In this document: positions 16,632-28,800 of the stretch, piece by piece
Position numbering within the stretch: the stretch's first letter is position 1
Layout of the letters: each line of letters begins with the position of its first letter
Assembly: GCF_013520985.1 (NCBI RefSeq)
Contig: NZ_JACDTY010000028.1
Coordinates: forward strand, 1 to 63,342
Length of the DNA stretch: 63,342 nucleotides
Origin: Mesorhizobium neociceri
GTDB taxonomy: Bacteria; Pseudomonadota; Alphaproteobacteria; Rhizobiales; Rhizobiaceae
Direction: 5' to 3'
Notes under the pieces: generated by a model
The model's database searches: none
Told to the model about the DNA's origin: nothing
Seen by the model: the letters and a program-made list of their open reading frames with translations, nothing else
Made by a program: the position numbers and the translations under genes

Positions 16632-17867
16632 ATGGCGGCACAAGACAAAAGCCGGGCAGGGGGCCTTCACCTTTGGCGCAATGCGCGCCTGGCGACCATG
16701 GCCGAAGGCGAAGCCGGACTGGGCATCGTCGAAAGGGGCGCAATTGCCGCCCGCGACGGTCTCATCGTCTATGCCGGCCCGGAAGCCGACATGCCGCCAG
16801 CTCTGGCTCAGGGCGCCGAGACCACCGACTGCGAAGGCCGCTGGATCACGCCCGGCCTGATCGACTGCCACACCCATCTCGTCCATGCCGGCAACCGCGC
16901 CAACGAATTCGAAATGCGGCTGGCCGGCGCGACCTATGAAGAGGTCGCTAGGGCCGGCGGTGGCATCGTCTCGTCGGTCAAATCCTTGCGCGCCGCCAGC
17001 GAGGACGAACTGGTTGCGCAGACGCTGCCGCGCCTCGATGCGCTGATGGCGGAAGGCGTCACCACGGTAGAGGTGAAATCGGGCTACGGGCTCGATCTTG
17101 AAAACGAGCAAAAATCGCTGCGCGCCGCCCGGCGCCTGGACAAAGAGCGTCCGGTGACGGTCCGCACCACCTTCCTCGGCGCGCATGCGCTGCCGCCTGA
17201 GGCCGAGGGCGACAAGGACGCTTTTGTCGATCTGGTCGCCAACACGATCCTGCCCGCCATCGCCGCCGAAGGCTTGGCGGACGCCGTCGACGGGTTCTGC
17301 GAGGGCATCGCCTTTTCGCCGGAACAGATCGCGCGCGTGTTCGATAGGGCCAAGACGCTCGGCCTGCCGGTCAAACTCCATGCCGACCAGCTGTCCAATT
17401 TGCACGGCGCCGAACTCGCCGCCCGTTACGGCGCGCTGTCGGCCGACCATCTCGAATACACCGATGACGCCGGTGCTGCGGCCATGGCCAAGGCCGGCAC
17501 GGTGGCGACTATCCTGCCCGGCGCCTACTATTTCATTCGCGAGACCAAGAAGCCGCCGATCGGCCTGTTTCGCCAGCACGGCGTCAAAATGGCGGTCGCA
17601 ACCGACAACAATCCAGGCACTTCGCCACTGACTTCGCTGTTGCTGACCATGAACATGGCAGCGACGCTGTTTGGCCTGACCGTCGAGGAATGCCTGGCCG
17701 GCGTCACCCGCGAGGCCGCGCGCGCGCTCGGGCTGCTCGGCCAGACCGGCACGCTGGAGGCAGGAAAATCCGCTGACCTGGCGATCTGGGACATCGAGCG
17801 CCCGGCCGAACTCGTCTACCGCATGGGCTTCAACCCGCTTCATGCCCGCATCTGGAGAGGACAATGA
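16632..17867 (+). CDS. hutI: imidazolonepropionase
   Basis: HutI hydrolyses 4-imidazolone-5-propanoate to N-formimidoyl-L-glutamate, the third step of histidine breakdown. The 411-residue amidohydrolase has the metal motif DCHTHLVHAGNRA near residues 77-89, VEVKSGYGL, LPVKLHADQLSN and VATDNNPGTSPL. Length matches the family (about 405). Its TGA overlaps the hutH start codon (ATGA at 17864-17867), which indicates coupled translation in the hutIHGU operon. Confidence 0.96.
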   Translation: MAAQDKSRAGGLHLWRNARLATMAEGEAGLGIVERGAIAARDGLIVYAGPEADMPPALAQGAETTDCEGRWITPGLIDCHTHLVHAGNRANEFEMRLAGATYEEVARAGGGIVSSVKSLRAASEDELVAQTLPRLDALMAEGVTTVEVKSGYGLDLENEQKSLRAARRLDKERPVTVRTTFLGAHALPPEAEGDKDAFVDLVANTILPAIAAEGLADAVDGFCEGIAFSPEQIARVFDRAKTLGLPVKLHADQLSNLHGAELAARYGALSADHLEYTDDAGAAAMAKAGTVATILPGAYYFIRETKKPPIGLFRQHGVKMAVATDNNPGTSPLTSLLLTMNMAATLFGLTVEECLAGVTREAARALGLLGQTGTLEAGKSADLAIWDIERPAELVYRMGFNPLHARIWRGQ

Positions 17868-19402
17868 CCGAACTCAACCTGAAGCCCGGCAATGCGACGC
17901 TGGCCGACTGGCGCGCCATTTACCGTGGCGCCGTACCGAAGCTCGACGCTGCCTGCCGTCCCAAGATCAAGGCCAGCGCCGAAGCGGTCGCCCGCATCGT
18001 CGCCAAGGGCGAGCCGGTCTATGGCATCAACACCGGCTTCGGCAAACTGGCCAGCGTTCGCATCCCCGCGGCCGACCTTGAGACGCTCCAGCGCAACATC
18101 GTTTTGTCGCATGCCGCCGGTGTCGGTGAGCCGATGCCGGTCGCGGTCGTCCGGCTGATGATGGCGCTGAAGCTCGCCAGCCTGGCGCAGGGCGCGTCGG
18201 GCGTGCGGCCGCAAACCATCGAGTTGCTGGAAGCGATGCTCGCCAACGACGTCATCCCGGTGGTGCCGGCGCAAGGCTCGGTCGGCGCCTCAGGCGATCT
18301 CGCGCCGCTGTCGCACATGACGGCGGTGATGATCGGCGTCGGCGAATGCTTTACCCCGCATGGCCGCTTCCCGGCCAAGGTCGCCTTCGTCTCGCACGGG
18401 CTGGAGCCGGTGACGCTTGGGGCCAAGGAAGGCCTGGCGCTGCTCAACGGCACGCAGTTCTCCACCGCCTACGCACTGGCCGCTTTGTTCGAGGCCGAAG
18501 TGCTCTACCAGTCGGCGCTGGTCGCCGGTGCGTTGTCGACCGATGCCGCCAAGGGTTCGGACGCCCCCTTCGATCCGCGCATCCATCTGTTGAGGAAACA
18601 CCCCGGCCAGATCGAGACGGCGCAAGCGCTGCGCAATCTGATGGCCGGCAGCGCCATCCGGGAATCGCACCGCGTCGGCGACGAGCGCGTGCAAGACCCA
18701 TACTGCCTGCGCTGCCAGCCGCAGGTGATGGGGGCGGCACTCACCGTGCTGCGCCAGGCCGCCGACACGCTCGGCACTGAGGCCAATGGCGTCACCGACA
18801 ATCCTCTGATCTTCGCCGAGGACGACACCGCGCTTTCCGGCGGCAATTTCCACGCCGAGCCGGTGGCCTTCGCCGCCGACATGATCGCGCTCGCCGTCTG
18901 CGAGATCGGCTCGCTGTCGGAACGCCGCATTGCCATGCTGGTTGATCCAGCGCTCTCCGGCATGCCGGCCTTTTTGACGCCGAAGCCCGGCCTGAATTCG
19001 GGCTTCATGATCCCGCAGGTGACGGCGGCGGCGCTGGTCTCCGAGAACAAGCAAAAGGCCTATCCCGCGAGCGTCGATTCCATCCCGACCTCGGCCAACC
19101 AGGAAGACCATGTCTCGATGGCCGCACATGGCGCGCGCCGGCTGATCAGCATGGTCGAGAATGCGACAGCTGTCATCGGCATCGAACTGCTGGCCGCCGC
19201 GCAGGGTTGCGATTTCCACGCGCCGTTGGCATCGAGTGCGGCACTGGAAGCCGTGCGCAAGCTGGTCCGCGCCGAGGTGCCGCACCTCGACACCGACCGG
19301 CATTTCCACCCCGACATGGAAAAGGCGATCGCCATGGTGCGCAGCGGCGCTGCCATCAAGGCTGCCGGCGCGGTGACACTGCCTTCGATCTCGGGAGCCT
19401 GA
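17864..19402 (+). CDS. hutH: histidine ammonia-lyase
   Basis: HutH removes ammonia from L-histidine to give trans-urocanate. The 512-residue protein has the ASG triad (142-144 in GSVGASGDLAPLSH) that forms the MIO electrophile and Y53 in PVYGINTGFG. Later family motifs QDPYCLRCQPQVMG and SADQ-like SANQEDHVSM are present. It overlaps hutI by four bases and is followed by hutG after three bases. Confidence 0.97.
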   Translation: MTELNLKPGNATLADWRAIYRGAVPKLDAACRPKIKASAEAVARIVAKGEPVYGINTGFGKLASVRIPAADLETLQRNIVLSHAAGVGEPMPVAVVRLMMALKLASLAQGASGVRPQTIELLEAMLANDVIPVVPAQGSVGASGDLAPLSHMTAVMIGVGECFTPHGRFPAKVAFVSHGLEPVTLGAKEGLALLNGTQFSTAYALAALFEAEVLYQSALVAGALSTDAAKGSDAPFDPRIHLLRKHPGQIETAQALRNLMAGSAIRESHRVGDERVQDPYCLRCQPQVMGAALTVLRQAADTLGTEANGVTDNPLIFAEDDTALSGGNFHAEPVAFAADMIALAVCEIGSLSERRIAMLVDPALSGMPAFLTPKPGLNSGFMIPQVTAAALVSENKQKAYPASVDSIPTSANQEDHVSMAAHGARRLISMVENATAVIGIELLAAAQGCDFHAPLASSAALEAVRKLVRAEVPHLDTDRHFHPDMEKAIAMVRSGAAIKAAGAVTLPSISGA

Positions 19403-19405
19403 GAC

Positions 19406-20218
19406 ATGACCGATTGGCTGACAGTGACGGAAGGCACGGCACCCCTATTGGTGTCGATCCCGCATACCGGCATCGATCTCGCCGGCCTCGACAGCCGGCT
19501 GGTCTCGCCCTGGCTCGGCCGCCGCGACTGCGACTGGTGGATCGACCAGCTCTATGATTTCGCCGCCGGCCTTGGCGCGACGGTCGTGCACACGTCGATC
19601 TCGCGCACGGTCATCGACGTCAACCGCGATCCCTCCGGCGCCTCGCTCTATCCCGGGCAGACGACGACCACGCTGTGCCCGACCGAGACGTTTGACGGCG
19701 ATCCGCTCTATTTGCCCGGCGCCGAACCGACTCCGGCGGAGATTGACCAGCGCCGCATAGCGTATTTCGTGCCCTACCATGAAATGCTGGCAGCCCAGGC
19801 CGTCAGGCTTCGCGGCCTGCACGAAAAAATCGTCATCTACGATTGCCACTCGATCCGCTCGGTGCTGCCGCGCCTGTTCTATGGCACGCTTCCGGTGTTC
19901 AATCTCGGCACCAATGACGGCCAGACCGCCGACCCGGCGCTGCAGGCTCTGGTCGGCCAGATCATGACCGAAAGCGGTCAAAGCAATGTCATCAACGGCC
20001 GTTTCAAGGGCGGCTGGATCACGCGCTACTTCGGCAATCCGCAAGGCGGCTACCATGCGCTGCAGATGGAACTTGCCGATCGTGGCTATCTGCGCGAGCC
20101 CGAAGGCAAGGGCGAACCGGACAACTGGCCGGTACCCTACGACGCCGCGTTCGCCGCACCGATGCGCGCCACTCTGACGAAAATCCTCCAAACCGCCATT
20201 GACTGGGCCGGGCGCTGA
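19406..20218 (+). CDS. hutG: N-formylglutamate deformylase
   Basis: HutG hydrolyses N-formyl-L-glutamate to glutamate and formate, completing the five-step route begun by HutF. The 270-residue protein has the family N-terminus (LLVSIPHTGIDL), the metal/substrate segment SRTVIDVNRDPSG and IYDCHSIRSVLPRLF. It starts three bases after hutH stops. Pairing with hutF and the absence of a formiminoglutamase-type arginase-fold protein agree with this assignment. Confidence 0.93.
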   Translation: MTDWLTVTEGTAPLLVSIPHTGIDLAGLDSRLVSPWLGRRDCDWWIDQLYDFAAGLGATVVHTSISRTVIDVNRDPSGASLYPGQTTTTLCPTETFDGDPLYLPGAEPTPAEIDQRRIAYFVPYHEMLAAQAVRLRGLHEKIVIYDCHSIRSVLPRLFYGTLPVFNLGTNDGQTADPALQALVGQIMTESGQSNVINGRFKGGWITRYFGNPQGGYHALQMELADRGYLREPEGKGEPDNWPVPYDAAFAAPMRATLTKILQTAIDWAGR

Positions 20219-20246
20219 CGCGCCGCCTTACTCGAAAGGGACAGTG

Positions 20247-21917
20247 ATGAACAATCCTCGCCATAACATCCGCGAAGTGCGTGCCCCCCGCGGCGACAAG
20301 CTCAACGCCAAATACTGGACGACCGAAGCGCCGTTGCGCATGCTGATGAACAACCTCGATCCGGATGTCGCCGAGAACCCCAATGAACTCGTCGTCTATG
20401 GCGGCATCGGCCGCGCCGCGCGCACCTGGAACGATTTCGACAGCATCGTCGCCTCGCTGAAGACGCTCAATGAGGACGAGACGCTGCTGGTCCAGTCCGG
20501 CAAGCCGGTCGGCGTCTTCCGCACCCATGCCGATGCGCCGCGCGTGCTGATCGCCAACTCCAACATCGTGCCGCACTGGGCGACTTGGGACAAATTCAAC
20601 GAGCTCGATAAGAAGGGCCTGATGATGTACGGCCAGATGACGGCCGGCTCGTGGATCTATATCGGCACGCAAGGCATCGTGCAGGGCACTTACGAGACCT
20701 TCGTCGAGGCCGGCCGCCAGCACTACAATGGCAACCTTAGGGGCAAATGGATCCTGACCGGCGGTCTCGGCGGCATGGGCGGTGCCCAGCCTCTGGCGGC
20801 CGTCATGGCCGGCGCCTGCTGCCTCGCCATCGAATGCAATCCGGATTCGATCGATTTCCGCTTGCGCACCCGCTATGTCGACGAGAAGGCCGAGACGCTC
20901 GACGAAGCGATGGAAATGATCGAGCGCTGGACCAAGGCCGGCGAAGCGAAGTCGGTCGGCCTGCTCGGCAATGCGGCCGAGATCGTGCCGGAAATGTTCC
21001 TGCGCGGCATTCGCCCCGACATGGTCACCGACCAGACCTCGGCGCATGACCCGATCAACGGCTATCTGCCGAAAGGCTGGACCATGGCTAAGTGGCGCGA
21101 AAAGCGCGTCAGCGACCCCAAAGCTGTCGAGAAAGCCGCTCGCGCGTCGATGCGCGAGCATGTCGAGGCGATGGTGGACTTCTGGAACGCCGGCGTGCCG
21201 ACGCTCGACTATGGCAACAACATCCGGCAGGTCGCCAAGGACGAGGGTTTCGAAAACGCCTTTGCCTTCCCGGGCTTCGTGCCGGCCTATATTCGGCCGC
21301 TGTTCTGCCGCGGCATTGGCCCGTTCCGCTGGGCCGCGCTCTCGGGCGATCCCGAGGATATCTACAAGACCGACGCCAAGGTGCGCGAACTCACGCCCGG
21401 CAACACCCATCTGCACAACTGGCTGGACATGGCGCGCGAGCGCATTGCCTTCCAGGGCCTGCCGGCGCGTATCTGCTGGGTCGGCCTCGGCGATCGCCAC
21501 CGGCTCGGCCTCGCCTTCAACGAGATGGTCGCCAAGGGCGAGCTCAAGGCGCCTGTCGTCATCGGCCGCGACCACCTCGATTCCGGCTCGGTCGCTTCGC
21601 CCAACCGCGAGACGGAAGCGATGAAGGACGGCTCCGACGCCGTCTCCGACTGGCCGTTGCTCAACGCGCTGCTCAACACTGCGTCGGGCGCCACCTGGGT
21701 GTCGCTGCATCATGGCGGCGGCGTCGGGATGGGTTTTTCGCAGCATTCCGGCATGGTCATCGTCGCCGACGGCACGGCGGACGCCGCAAGGCGCCTGGAG
21801 CGTGTGTTGTGGAACGATCCGGCGACCGGCGTCATGCGCCACGCCGATGCCGGCTACGACATCGCCATTGAATGCGCCAAAGAGCACCAGCTCAATCTGC
21901 CCGGCATTTTGGGCTGA
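20247..21917 (+). CDS. hutU: urocanate hydratase (urocanase)
   Basis: HutU adds water to urocanate to give 4-imidazolone-5-propanoate, using bound NAD+ as an electrophile. The 556-residue length matches the family (557). The NAD-binding LTGGLGGMGGAQPLA lies near 170-184. The conserved C-terminal core is visible in LPARICWVGLGDRHRLGLAFN and VSLHHGGGVGMGFSQHSGM. The ATG at 20247 is chosen over an upstream in-frame ATG inside hutG. It is fourth in the hutIHGUD run. Confidence 0.97.
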   Translation: MNNPRHNIREVRAPRGDKLNAKYWTTEAPLRMLMNNLDPDVAENPNELVVYGGIGRAARTWNDFDSIVASLKTLNEDETLLVQSGKPVGVFRTHADAPRVLIANSNIVPHWATWDKFNELDKKGLMMYGQMTAGSWIYIGTQGIVQGTYETFVEAGRQHYNGNLRGKWILTGGLGGMGGAQPLAAVMAGACCLAIECNPDSIDFRLRTRYVDEKAETLDEAMEMIERWTKAGEAKSVGLLGNAAEIVPEMFLRGIRPDMVTDQTSAHDPINGYLPKGWTMAKWREKRVSDPKAVEKAARASMREHVEAMVDFWNAGVPTLDYGNNIRQVAKDEGFENAFAFPGFVPAYIRPLFCRGIGPFRWAALSGDPEDIYKTDAKVRELTPGNTHLHNWLDMARERIAFQGLPARICWVGLGDRHRLGLAFNEMVAKGELKAPVVIGRDHLDSGSVASPNRETEAMKDGSDAVSDWPLLNALLNTASGATWVSLHHGGGVGMGFSQHSGMVIVADGTADAARRLERVLWNDPATGVMRHADAGYDIAIECAKEHQLNLPGILG

Positions 21918-21929
21918 TTGGCTGAAACG

Positions 21930-22508
21930 ATGCGCATCCTTCGTGCCGCCGACTACCGCGTCATGCCGTGGAAGAATGGCGGCGGCACGACGACCGAAAT
22001 CACCGTTTCGCCTGACGGCGCCGGGCTCGACGATTTCGACTGGCGCGTCTCGATGGCGCGCGTCGAAGGCGGTGGCCCGTTCTCCGGCTTTGCCGGCGTC
22101 GACCGCACGCTTGCCGTGCTGGAAGGCGAGGGCATCGTCCTCGACATTGCCGGCCGGCCGCCGGCGCGGCTGACCGGAGCCTCCGCTCCGCTTTCCTTCC
22201 CGGCCGATGTGGCGACCACGGCCGCGCTGATCTCGGGTCCGATCACAGACCTCAACGTCATGACCCGCCGCGGGCGGGCAACGCACACGGTCGAGCGCCT
22301 GCAGGTTTCGGCGCCGACCGATATCCGGCCGACGACCGCAACGACCCTGATCCTGCCGCTCGACGGCGAGGTCGGCGTGACCGGCTCGACACCTTTAGAC
22401 TTGGGACCGCGCGACACGCTCCTGATTGGCCCGGAAGTCGCGCTATTGCACGTGGAACCGGCGCGGCCGACGACCGTGTTCGTGATCCGGATCGCCACCC
22501 TGGGTTAG
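21930..22508 (+). CDS. hutD: HutD family protein
   Basis: HutD is a cupin-fold protein of the hut operon with no enzymatic role established. In Pseudomonas it is thought to limit hut activity. The 192-residue product has the typical start (LRAADYRVMPWKNGGGTTTEI), the RVSMARVEGGGPFSGFAGVDR segment and the rest of the family pattern. I chose the ATG at 21930, and a TTG at 21918 right after the hutU stop is an alternative. It closes the hut operon. Confidence 0.88.
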   Translation: MRILRAADYRVMPWKNGGGTTTEITVSPDGAGLDDFDWRVSMARVEGGGPFSGFAGVDRTLAVLEGEGIVLDIAGRPPARLTGASAPLSFPADVATTAALISGPITDLNVMTRRGRATHTVERLQVSAPTDIRPTTATTLILPLDGEVGVTGSTPLDLGPRDTLLIGPEVALLHVEPARPTTVFVIRIATLG

Positions 22509-22820
22509 CCTCGTTACCAGCAACGATTAACGCCTGTTGCCAAACATGATCGCACGCCGGAGAAATCTGGCGTAAGCTGTTGCCTGGATCACGAAAAAGC
22601 CTGAATCCTTCCGTCGTTCCAAGGTGGACGGGAGGGCAGGGGCGCTCGTCCTTGAGTTGTCGAAAGCCCCTCCTTAAAATGTCGAAGGGATAACGCCCCT
22701 GGCGTGGTGCGGAGCAAAACTTTCGGCCAGTGTAATTATGCAACCAATTGCATTTGAATCGGTTTTAGGGACATTGCCGTGGCGGTGACGCCGCTTCGCG
22801 TCCCCCATGCGGAATTTTCA
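22509..22820. other. intergenic region upstream of ndvB
   Basis: This 312-base region holds no credible gene. It must contain the ndvB promoter. An inverted repeat ATGCAA-N4-TTGCAT lies at 22738-22753, about 70 bases before the start codon, and could be a regulator site or part of the promoter. No clear terminator for the hut operon was found. Confidence 0.5.
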
Positions 22821-25800
22821 ATGAATATCCAGACAAATCCTGCCCATATCGAAAAGACCAGCGCCAGCTTCCCGGTCATCACCGAAGAGCCGATACGCTC
22901 CAATTTCCTGCCCGAAGAGCGGCTGCGCGCGCTGGGCGAAAGCCTCGCCAAGGGCGACATCAAGGACCTGTTCGGCCTGATGCCGTTCGATTTCCAGGCC
23001 CGCATCCGCGACAGCGCCAAAAGGATCCTCGAAGTCTACCGCTCGACCAATGCCGCCCAGGCCAAGGGCGAAACCATTACGCCGGCTGCGCAATGGCTGC
23101 TCGACAACAATTATCTGGTCGAGGAGACCATTTTTCAGGTCAAGCGCGACCTGCCGCGCCGTTTCTACCGGCAATTGCCGACCCTGAAACTGTCCGATGG
23201 CGCCGCGGTGCCGCGCGCGCTGGCGCTGGCCTGGAGCTATGTCGCCCATTCCGACAGTTCGGTCTCGGCGACCATGTTCAAATCCATCGTCGAGGGTTTT
23301 CAGTCGGTCGAGCCACTGAAGATCGGCGAACTCTGGGCGCTGCCGTCGCTGCTGCGCTTCGTGCTGATTGAAAACCTGCGCCGCATCGCCGTGCGCGTCG
23401 ACCGCACCAGGCAGATGCGCCATATCGCCAACGAGGTTGCCGACCGGGTGCTGGCGACCGACGACAATGCCGACCGCCAGAAGATCCTGTCCAGCTATGG
23501 CGCGCATGCCCAGGACACCACCTTCGCCACCCAGTTGCTCTACCGCCTGCGCGACGGCTCGCAGAATGCCGGCAGGGCGCTGGAATGGCTGGAGGTCGAA
23601 CTCGAGAAGACCGGCTCCGACGCCGAGGAAATCATCATCTCCGAGCATCGCACGCTGTCCAGCGGCAATGTCACCACCGGCAACATCATCCGCGGCCTGC
23701 GCCTCATCAACGACGTCGACTGGACGGTGTGGTTCGAGGGCGTCAGCCGCATCGACACGCTTTTGCGCGAGCGCACCGATTTCGCCGCGCTCGATTTCTT
23801 TTCGCGCGACCAGTACCGCACGTCGATCGAGCAGCTGGCGCGCCGCTCCGACCTTTCCGAATTCCGCGTCGCCGAAAAGGCGATCGAACTGGCCGGCCAT
23901 GTGCCCGGCGTCACCGATGCCTCCGGCGTGCCGGATGAAGCCGCCGATCCGGCAGTGCATACCGATGTCGGATTCTTCCTGGTCGGGCCGCGCCGGCCGG
24001 ACCTGGAAAAGGCGATCGGCTACCGGCCGCCTTTCTATGTGACCTTCAAGCGCGCCTTCACCGCCACCGGCTGGCTCGGCATCGTGGTGCCGGTCTTCCT
24101 GCTGACGGTGCTGCTGCTGGTTCTCTCCGGCAACGCGCTTGCCCATCTGGGCCTGTCCGTTCCCTCGATCACGCTGATGCTGGCGCTGTTTGCGGTGCCG
24201 GCCAGCGAAGGTGCGCTCGCCTTCTTCAACACCGTCGTCTCGCTGTTCCTGAAGCCGACGCGGCTTGTCGGCTATGACTACAAGCACGGCATTCCGGCCA
24301 CGGCGCGCACGCTGGTCGTGGTGCCTTCGCTGATCGGTTCGCGCGACGATGTCGAGGAAAACATCCGCAACATCGAGGTCCATCACCTCGCCAATACGGC
24401 GGAAGAGATCCATTTTGCGCTGCTCTCCGACTGGCCGGATTCCAAGACCGAGATCGACGCCGCCGACATCGAGATCCTGCAATATGCGCGCGACGAGATC
24501 GCCAGGCTCAATGCCCGCTATCCCTCCGAGGGCGCGCCGCGCTTTTACATCCTGCATCGCCGCCGGCTCTATAACCAGGCGCAGGGCGCCTGGATGGGCT
24601 GGGAGCGCAAACGCGGCAAGCTGCACGAGCTGAACCTTCTCCTGCGCGGCGACAGCGATACCACCTTCCTGCCGCTCGACGTGCCGCTGCCGGAAAAGGT
24701 CCTCTACGTTATGACGCTCGACGCCGACACGCGCACCACGCGCGACGCCGTGTCATCGCTGGTCGGCAAGCTCTCCCATCCGCTCAACCGTCCGCATTTC
24801 GACGTGGCAAAGCGTGTCGTCACCGCCGGCTACACCATCCTGCAGCCGCGCATCACCGCCTCGCTCACCAGCGGCGACGACGCCTCTTTCTTCCAGCGTG
24901 TCTTCTCGTCCAACAGCGGTCTTGACCCTTACGTCTTTGCCGTATCGGATCTCTACCAGGACGTCTTCAGCGACGGCTCGTTCACCGGCAAGGGCCTCTA
25001 CCATGTCGACGCCTTCGAGGCGGCGCTGAAGGGCCGCATCGAGGAAAACACCATCCTCAGCCACGATTTGCTCGAAGGTGCGCTGGCTCGCGCCGCGCTC
25101 GTCACCGACGTCGAGCTGGTCGAGGACTACCCGACCCGTTATTCGGTCGACGCCTCGCGCCACCACCGCTGGGCGCGCGGCGACTGGCAGCTGCTGCGCT
25201 TCATCTTCTCGCCGCGCTCCGGCGTGCCGGCATTGTCGCGCTGGAAAATGGTCGACAATCTGCGCCGATCGCTGACCCCGATCTTCTGGGTAATGGCGGC
25301 GATTGCCGGCTGGACGCTGCTGCCGTTCACGCAGGCCGCGCAGTGGCAGGCGTTGCTGATCCTCTCGCTGTTCATGGCGCCGACCTTCGATGTCGTCAAC
25401 GCCATCCTGCCCAAGAGCGGCGACCAGACGCCGCGCGGCCATTTCTCCGCGCTGGCGCGCGACACCGTCTTCGGCACGGCACTTGTGGCGCTCAAGGTGC
25501 TGTTGATGGCGCACAACGCCTGGATGATGGGCGATGCCATCGTGCGCACGCTTTACCGCCTGTTCGTCAGCCGCCAGAACCTCTTGGAATGGCGCACGGC
25601 GTCGCAGGCGCACAAGGGCGGCGACAACGATCTCGGCTCCTACTACAGCATGATGTATGGCGCCGTGATCATCGGCGTCGTCGGTCTCGCTATCCCCGTG
25701 CTGGCCGATTCCACCGGCGCTTTCGTCGCCTTCTTCTTTGCTTTGTTCTGGATCGGCTCGCCGGCCGTCGCCTGCTGGATCAGCCGCTCGGCCGAGACCG

Positions 25801-28800
25801 AGGACCGCTTGCGCATATCGCAGGCCGACATCCATGCGCTGCGCACCGTGGCGCGGCGCACCTGGCATTATTTCGAGACCTTCGTCACGGCTGAGCACCA
25901 CAATCTGCCGCCCGACAATTTTCAGGAAAGCCCGGCGCCGGTGGTGGCGCCGCGGACATCGCCGACCAATATCGGCGTCTATCTCCTATCGGTGGTGTCG
26001 GCGCGCGATTTCGGCTGGATTGCCCTCTCCGACGCCATCACCCGCATCGACGCGACAATGACCACCATCGAGAGCATGCCGCGCAACCGTGGCCATCTCT
26101 TCAACTGGTACGACACAACGACGCTCAAGCCGCTTTATCCGCTCTACATTTCGGCCGTCGACAGCGGCAATCTCGCCGGACATCTGGTCGCGGTCGCGGC
26201 TGCCTGCGCCGAATGGGCCGAAGCGCCGTCCGTCCATCTGCAAGGCGATTTCGAAGGCGTCCTCGACACGGTGACGATCCTCGACGAGAGCCTTGAGGAA
26301 TTGCCTGACGACCGCCGCCAGCTCAGGCCGTTGCGCCAGCGTCTGGCCGACCGCCTCGACGGCATGCGGCGCGCCGTCATGACCATCAAGGCGCAGCCGG
26401 AGATGGCGTCGATCCGCACCATCAATCTGGCCGTGCTTGCCGGCGAGATCCGCAAGCTCGCCACCGCCATCCACACCGAGGCGGGATCGCAGCGCAGCGA
26501 CGTCATTGCCGACTGGGCGGCGCGGCTGGAAGCGACCTGCGAGGCGCATGTGCATGACTCGCACAGCGACGAGAACGCCGTCGAAACCTTGCGCGCCAAG
26601 CTTTTGGCGCTGCGCGAGCGCTGCCGCCGCTATGCTTTCGAGATGGATTTCTCCTTCCTGATGCGGCAGGAGCGCAAGCTTCTGTCGATCGGCTACCGCG
26701 TCGAGGAACACCAGCTTGACGAGAGCTGCTACGATCTGCTGGCCTCCGAGGCGCGGCTGACCAGCCTGTTCGCCATCGCTAAGGGCGATCTGCCGACCGA
26801 GCACTGGTTCCGGCTCGGGCGCCCCATCGTCGAGATCGGCTTCCAGGGCGCGCTGATGTCCTGGTCGGGCTCGATGTTCGAGTACCTGATGCCGCCGCTG
26901 GTGATGAAGGAGCCGCAGGGCTCGATCCTCAACCAGACCAGCAAGCTGATCATCAAGCGCCAGATCCAGTATGCGCGTTCGAAGAACGTGCCATGGGGCA
27001 TTTCGGAAGCGGCCTACAATGCCCGTGACCGCGAACTGACCTATCAATATACGAATTTCGGCGTGCCAGGCCTTGGACTGAAGCGTGGCCTTGGCCAGAA
27101 CACGGTGATCGCCCCTTATGCCACGATCCTCGCAGCGCAGTTCACGCCGCGCGAGTCCGTGCAAAATCTGGTCAGGCTGCGCTCGATCGGCGCGATGGGC
27201 CGTCACGGCTATTACGACGCCGTCGATTTCACGCCGCAGCGTGTGCCTGAAGGCACCGACCATGCCATCGTGCTGAACTACATGGCCCACCACTCCGGCA
27301 TGTCGATTGCCGCCGTTGCAGACGCCATCTTCGAAGGCCGGCTGCGCGACCGTTTCCACAGCGATCCAGTGATTGAATCAGCCGAATTGCTGCTGCAGGA
27401 GAGGGCGCCGCGCGATATCCCGACCGCCACCGTCAGGACCGAAGCCGACGAGCGCTCGAAGGACGAGACAGAGGTCGAGAGCCCGGATTCCCGCATCATC
27501 CTCGATCCGCTGAAGGCGCTGCGCGCCACCAGCGTCATGTCCAACGGCCGATATTCCGTCATGGTCTCGGCGACCGGCTCCGGCTACAGCCGCTGGGGCG
27601 AACTCGCCGTCACCCGCTGGCAGCCGGACCCGACCGAGGACCGACTCGGCTCCTACATCTTCCTCAGGGATGCCGGCAGCGGCGACTGGTGGTCGGCGAC
27701 CGCGGAGCCGAAGCAGGCGACTGGCGAGAGAGTGCAGACGCTGTTTTCCGACGACAAGGCGAGCTTCGTCAAAACAGTCGGCTCGCTGCGTTCCGAGGTC
27801 GAGTGCATCGTCATCTCGGAAGGCAATGGCGAGGGACGCCGCGTCACGCTCTACAATGACGGCGCTACCGACCGGCATATCGAGGTCACCTCCTTTGCCG
27901 AGCTGGTGCTGGGCAATGAGGCCTCGGACAATGCCCATCCCGCGTTCTCGAAAATGTTCATCGAGACCGAGATATCAGCCAACAACGGCGCCATCTTCGC
28001 CACTAGGCGCAAGCGCGACAAGAACGAGCCCGACCTCACCATGGTGCATTTCGTCACCGATCCCTCCGGATCGGCGCGCGATGCCGAGGCCGAGACCGAC
28101 CGCCGCGCCTTTATCGGCCGTGGCCGCACCATTACCGAGGCGGCTGCTTTCGATCCCGGCGCCAAGCTCGGCGGCCATCATGGCTTCACGCTCGACCCGG
28201 TCGCGGCCCTGCGCCGGCAGGTGCGGGTGCCGGCCAACAAGAAGATCTCGCTGACCTTCTGGACCACCGTCGGCGCCAACCGCGCCGAGTTGGACGAGGC
28301 CATCGCCAGGCTCGACCATCCCGAAAGCTTCGCCCGCCAGGCAATGCTGGCCTGGACGCGTAGCCAAGTGCAGACAAGGCATCTCGGCCTCAGCCTGACC
28401 GACGCCGCCAATGTGCAGAAGCTGGCGCGCTTCCTGATCTATCCCGATCCGTTCCTGCGCCTGCCGGCCGAATCCATCGCTTCGGGGCTGGGCAAGCAGT
28501 CCAGCCTGTGGCCGACCAGCATCTCCGGCGATTTCCCGATTTTCCTGGTCCGCATTGGCGACGTCGCCGATCTGGAGATTGTCGCCCAGGCGCTGCGCTT
28601 CCAGGAGTATATGCGCGCCCGCGGCATGATGATCGACTTCGTCGTCGTCAACGAACAGGCTTCTTCGTACGTGCAGGACCTGCAGCGCGCGGTCGAGACG
28701 CTGTGCGAAAACAGCCGCCTGCGCGGCAAGGAACTCGGGCCGCGCCAGCACATCTTCGCCGTGCGCCGCGACCTGATGGACGAGGCAACCTACAAGACGC

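Noticed and set aside
20019..22286. 755-codon minus-strand open frame opposite hutU and hutD
   Set aside because: It spans two well-supported genes on the other strand and has no ribosome site or domain.
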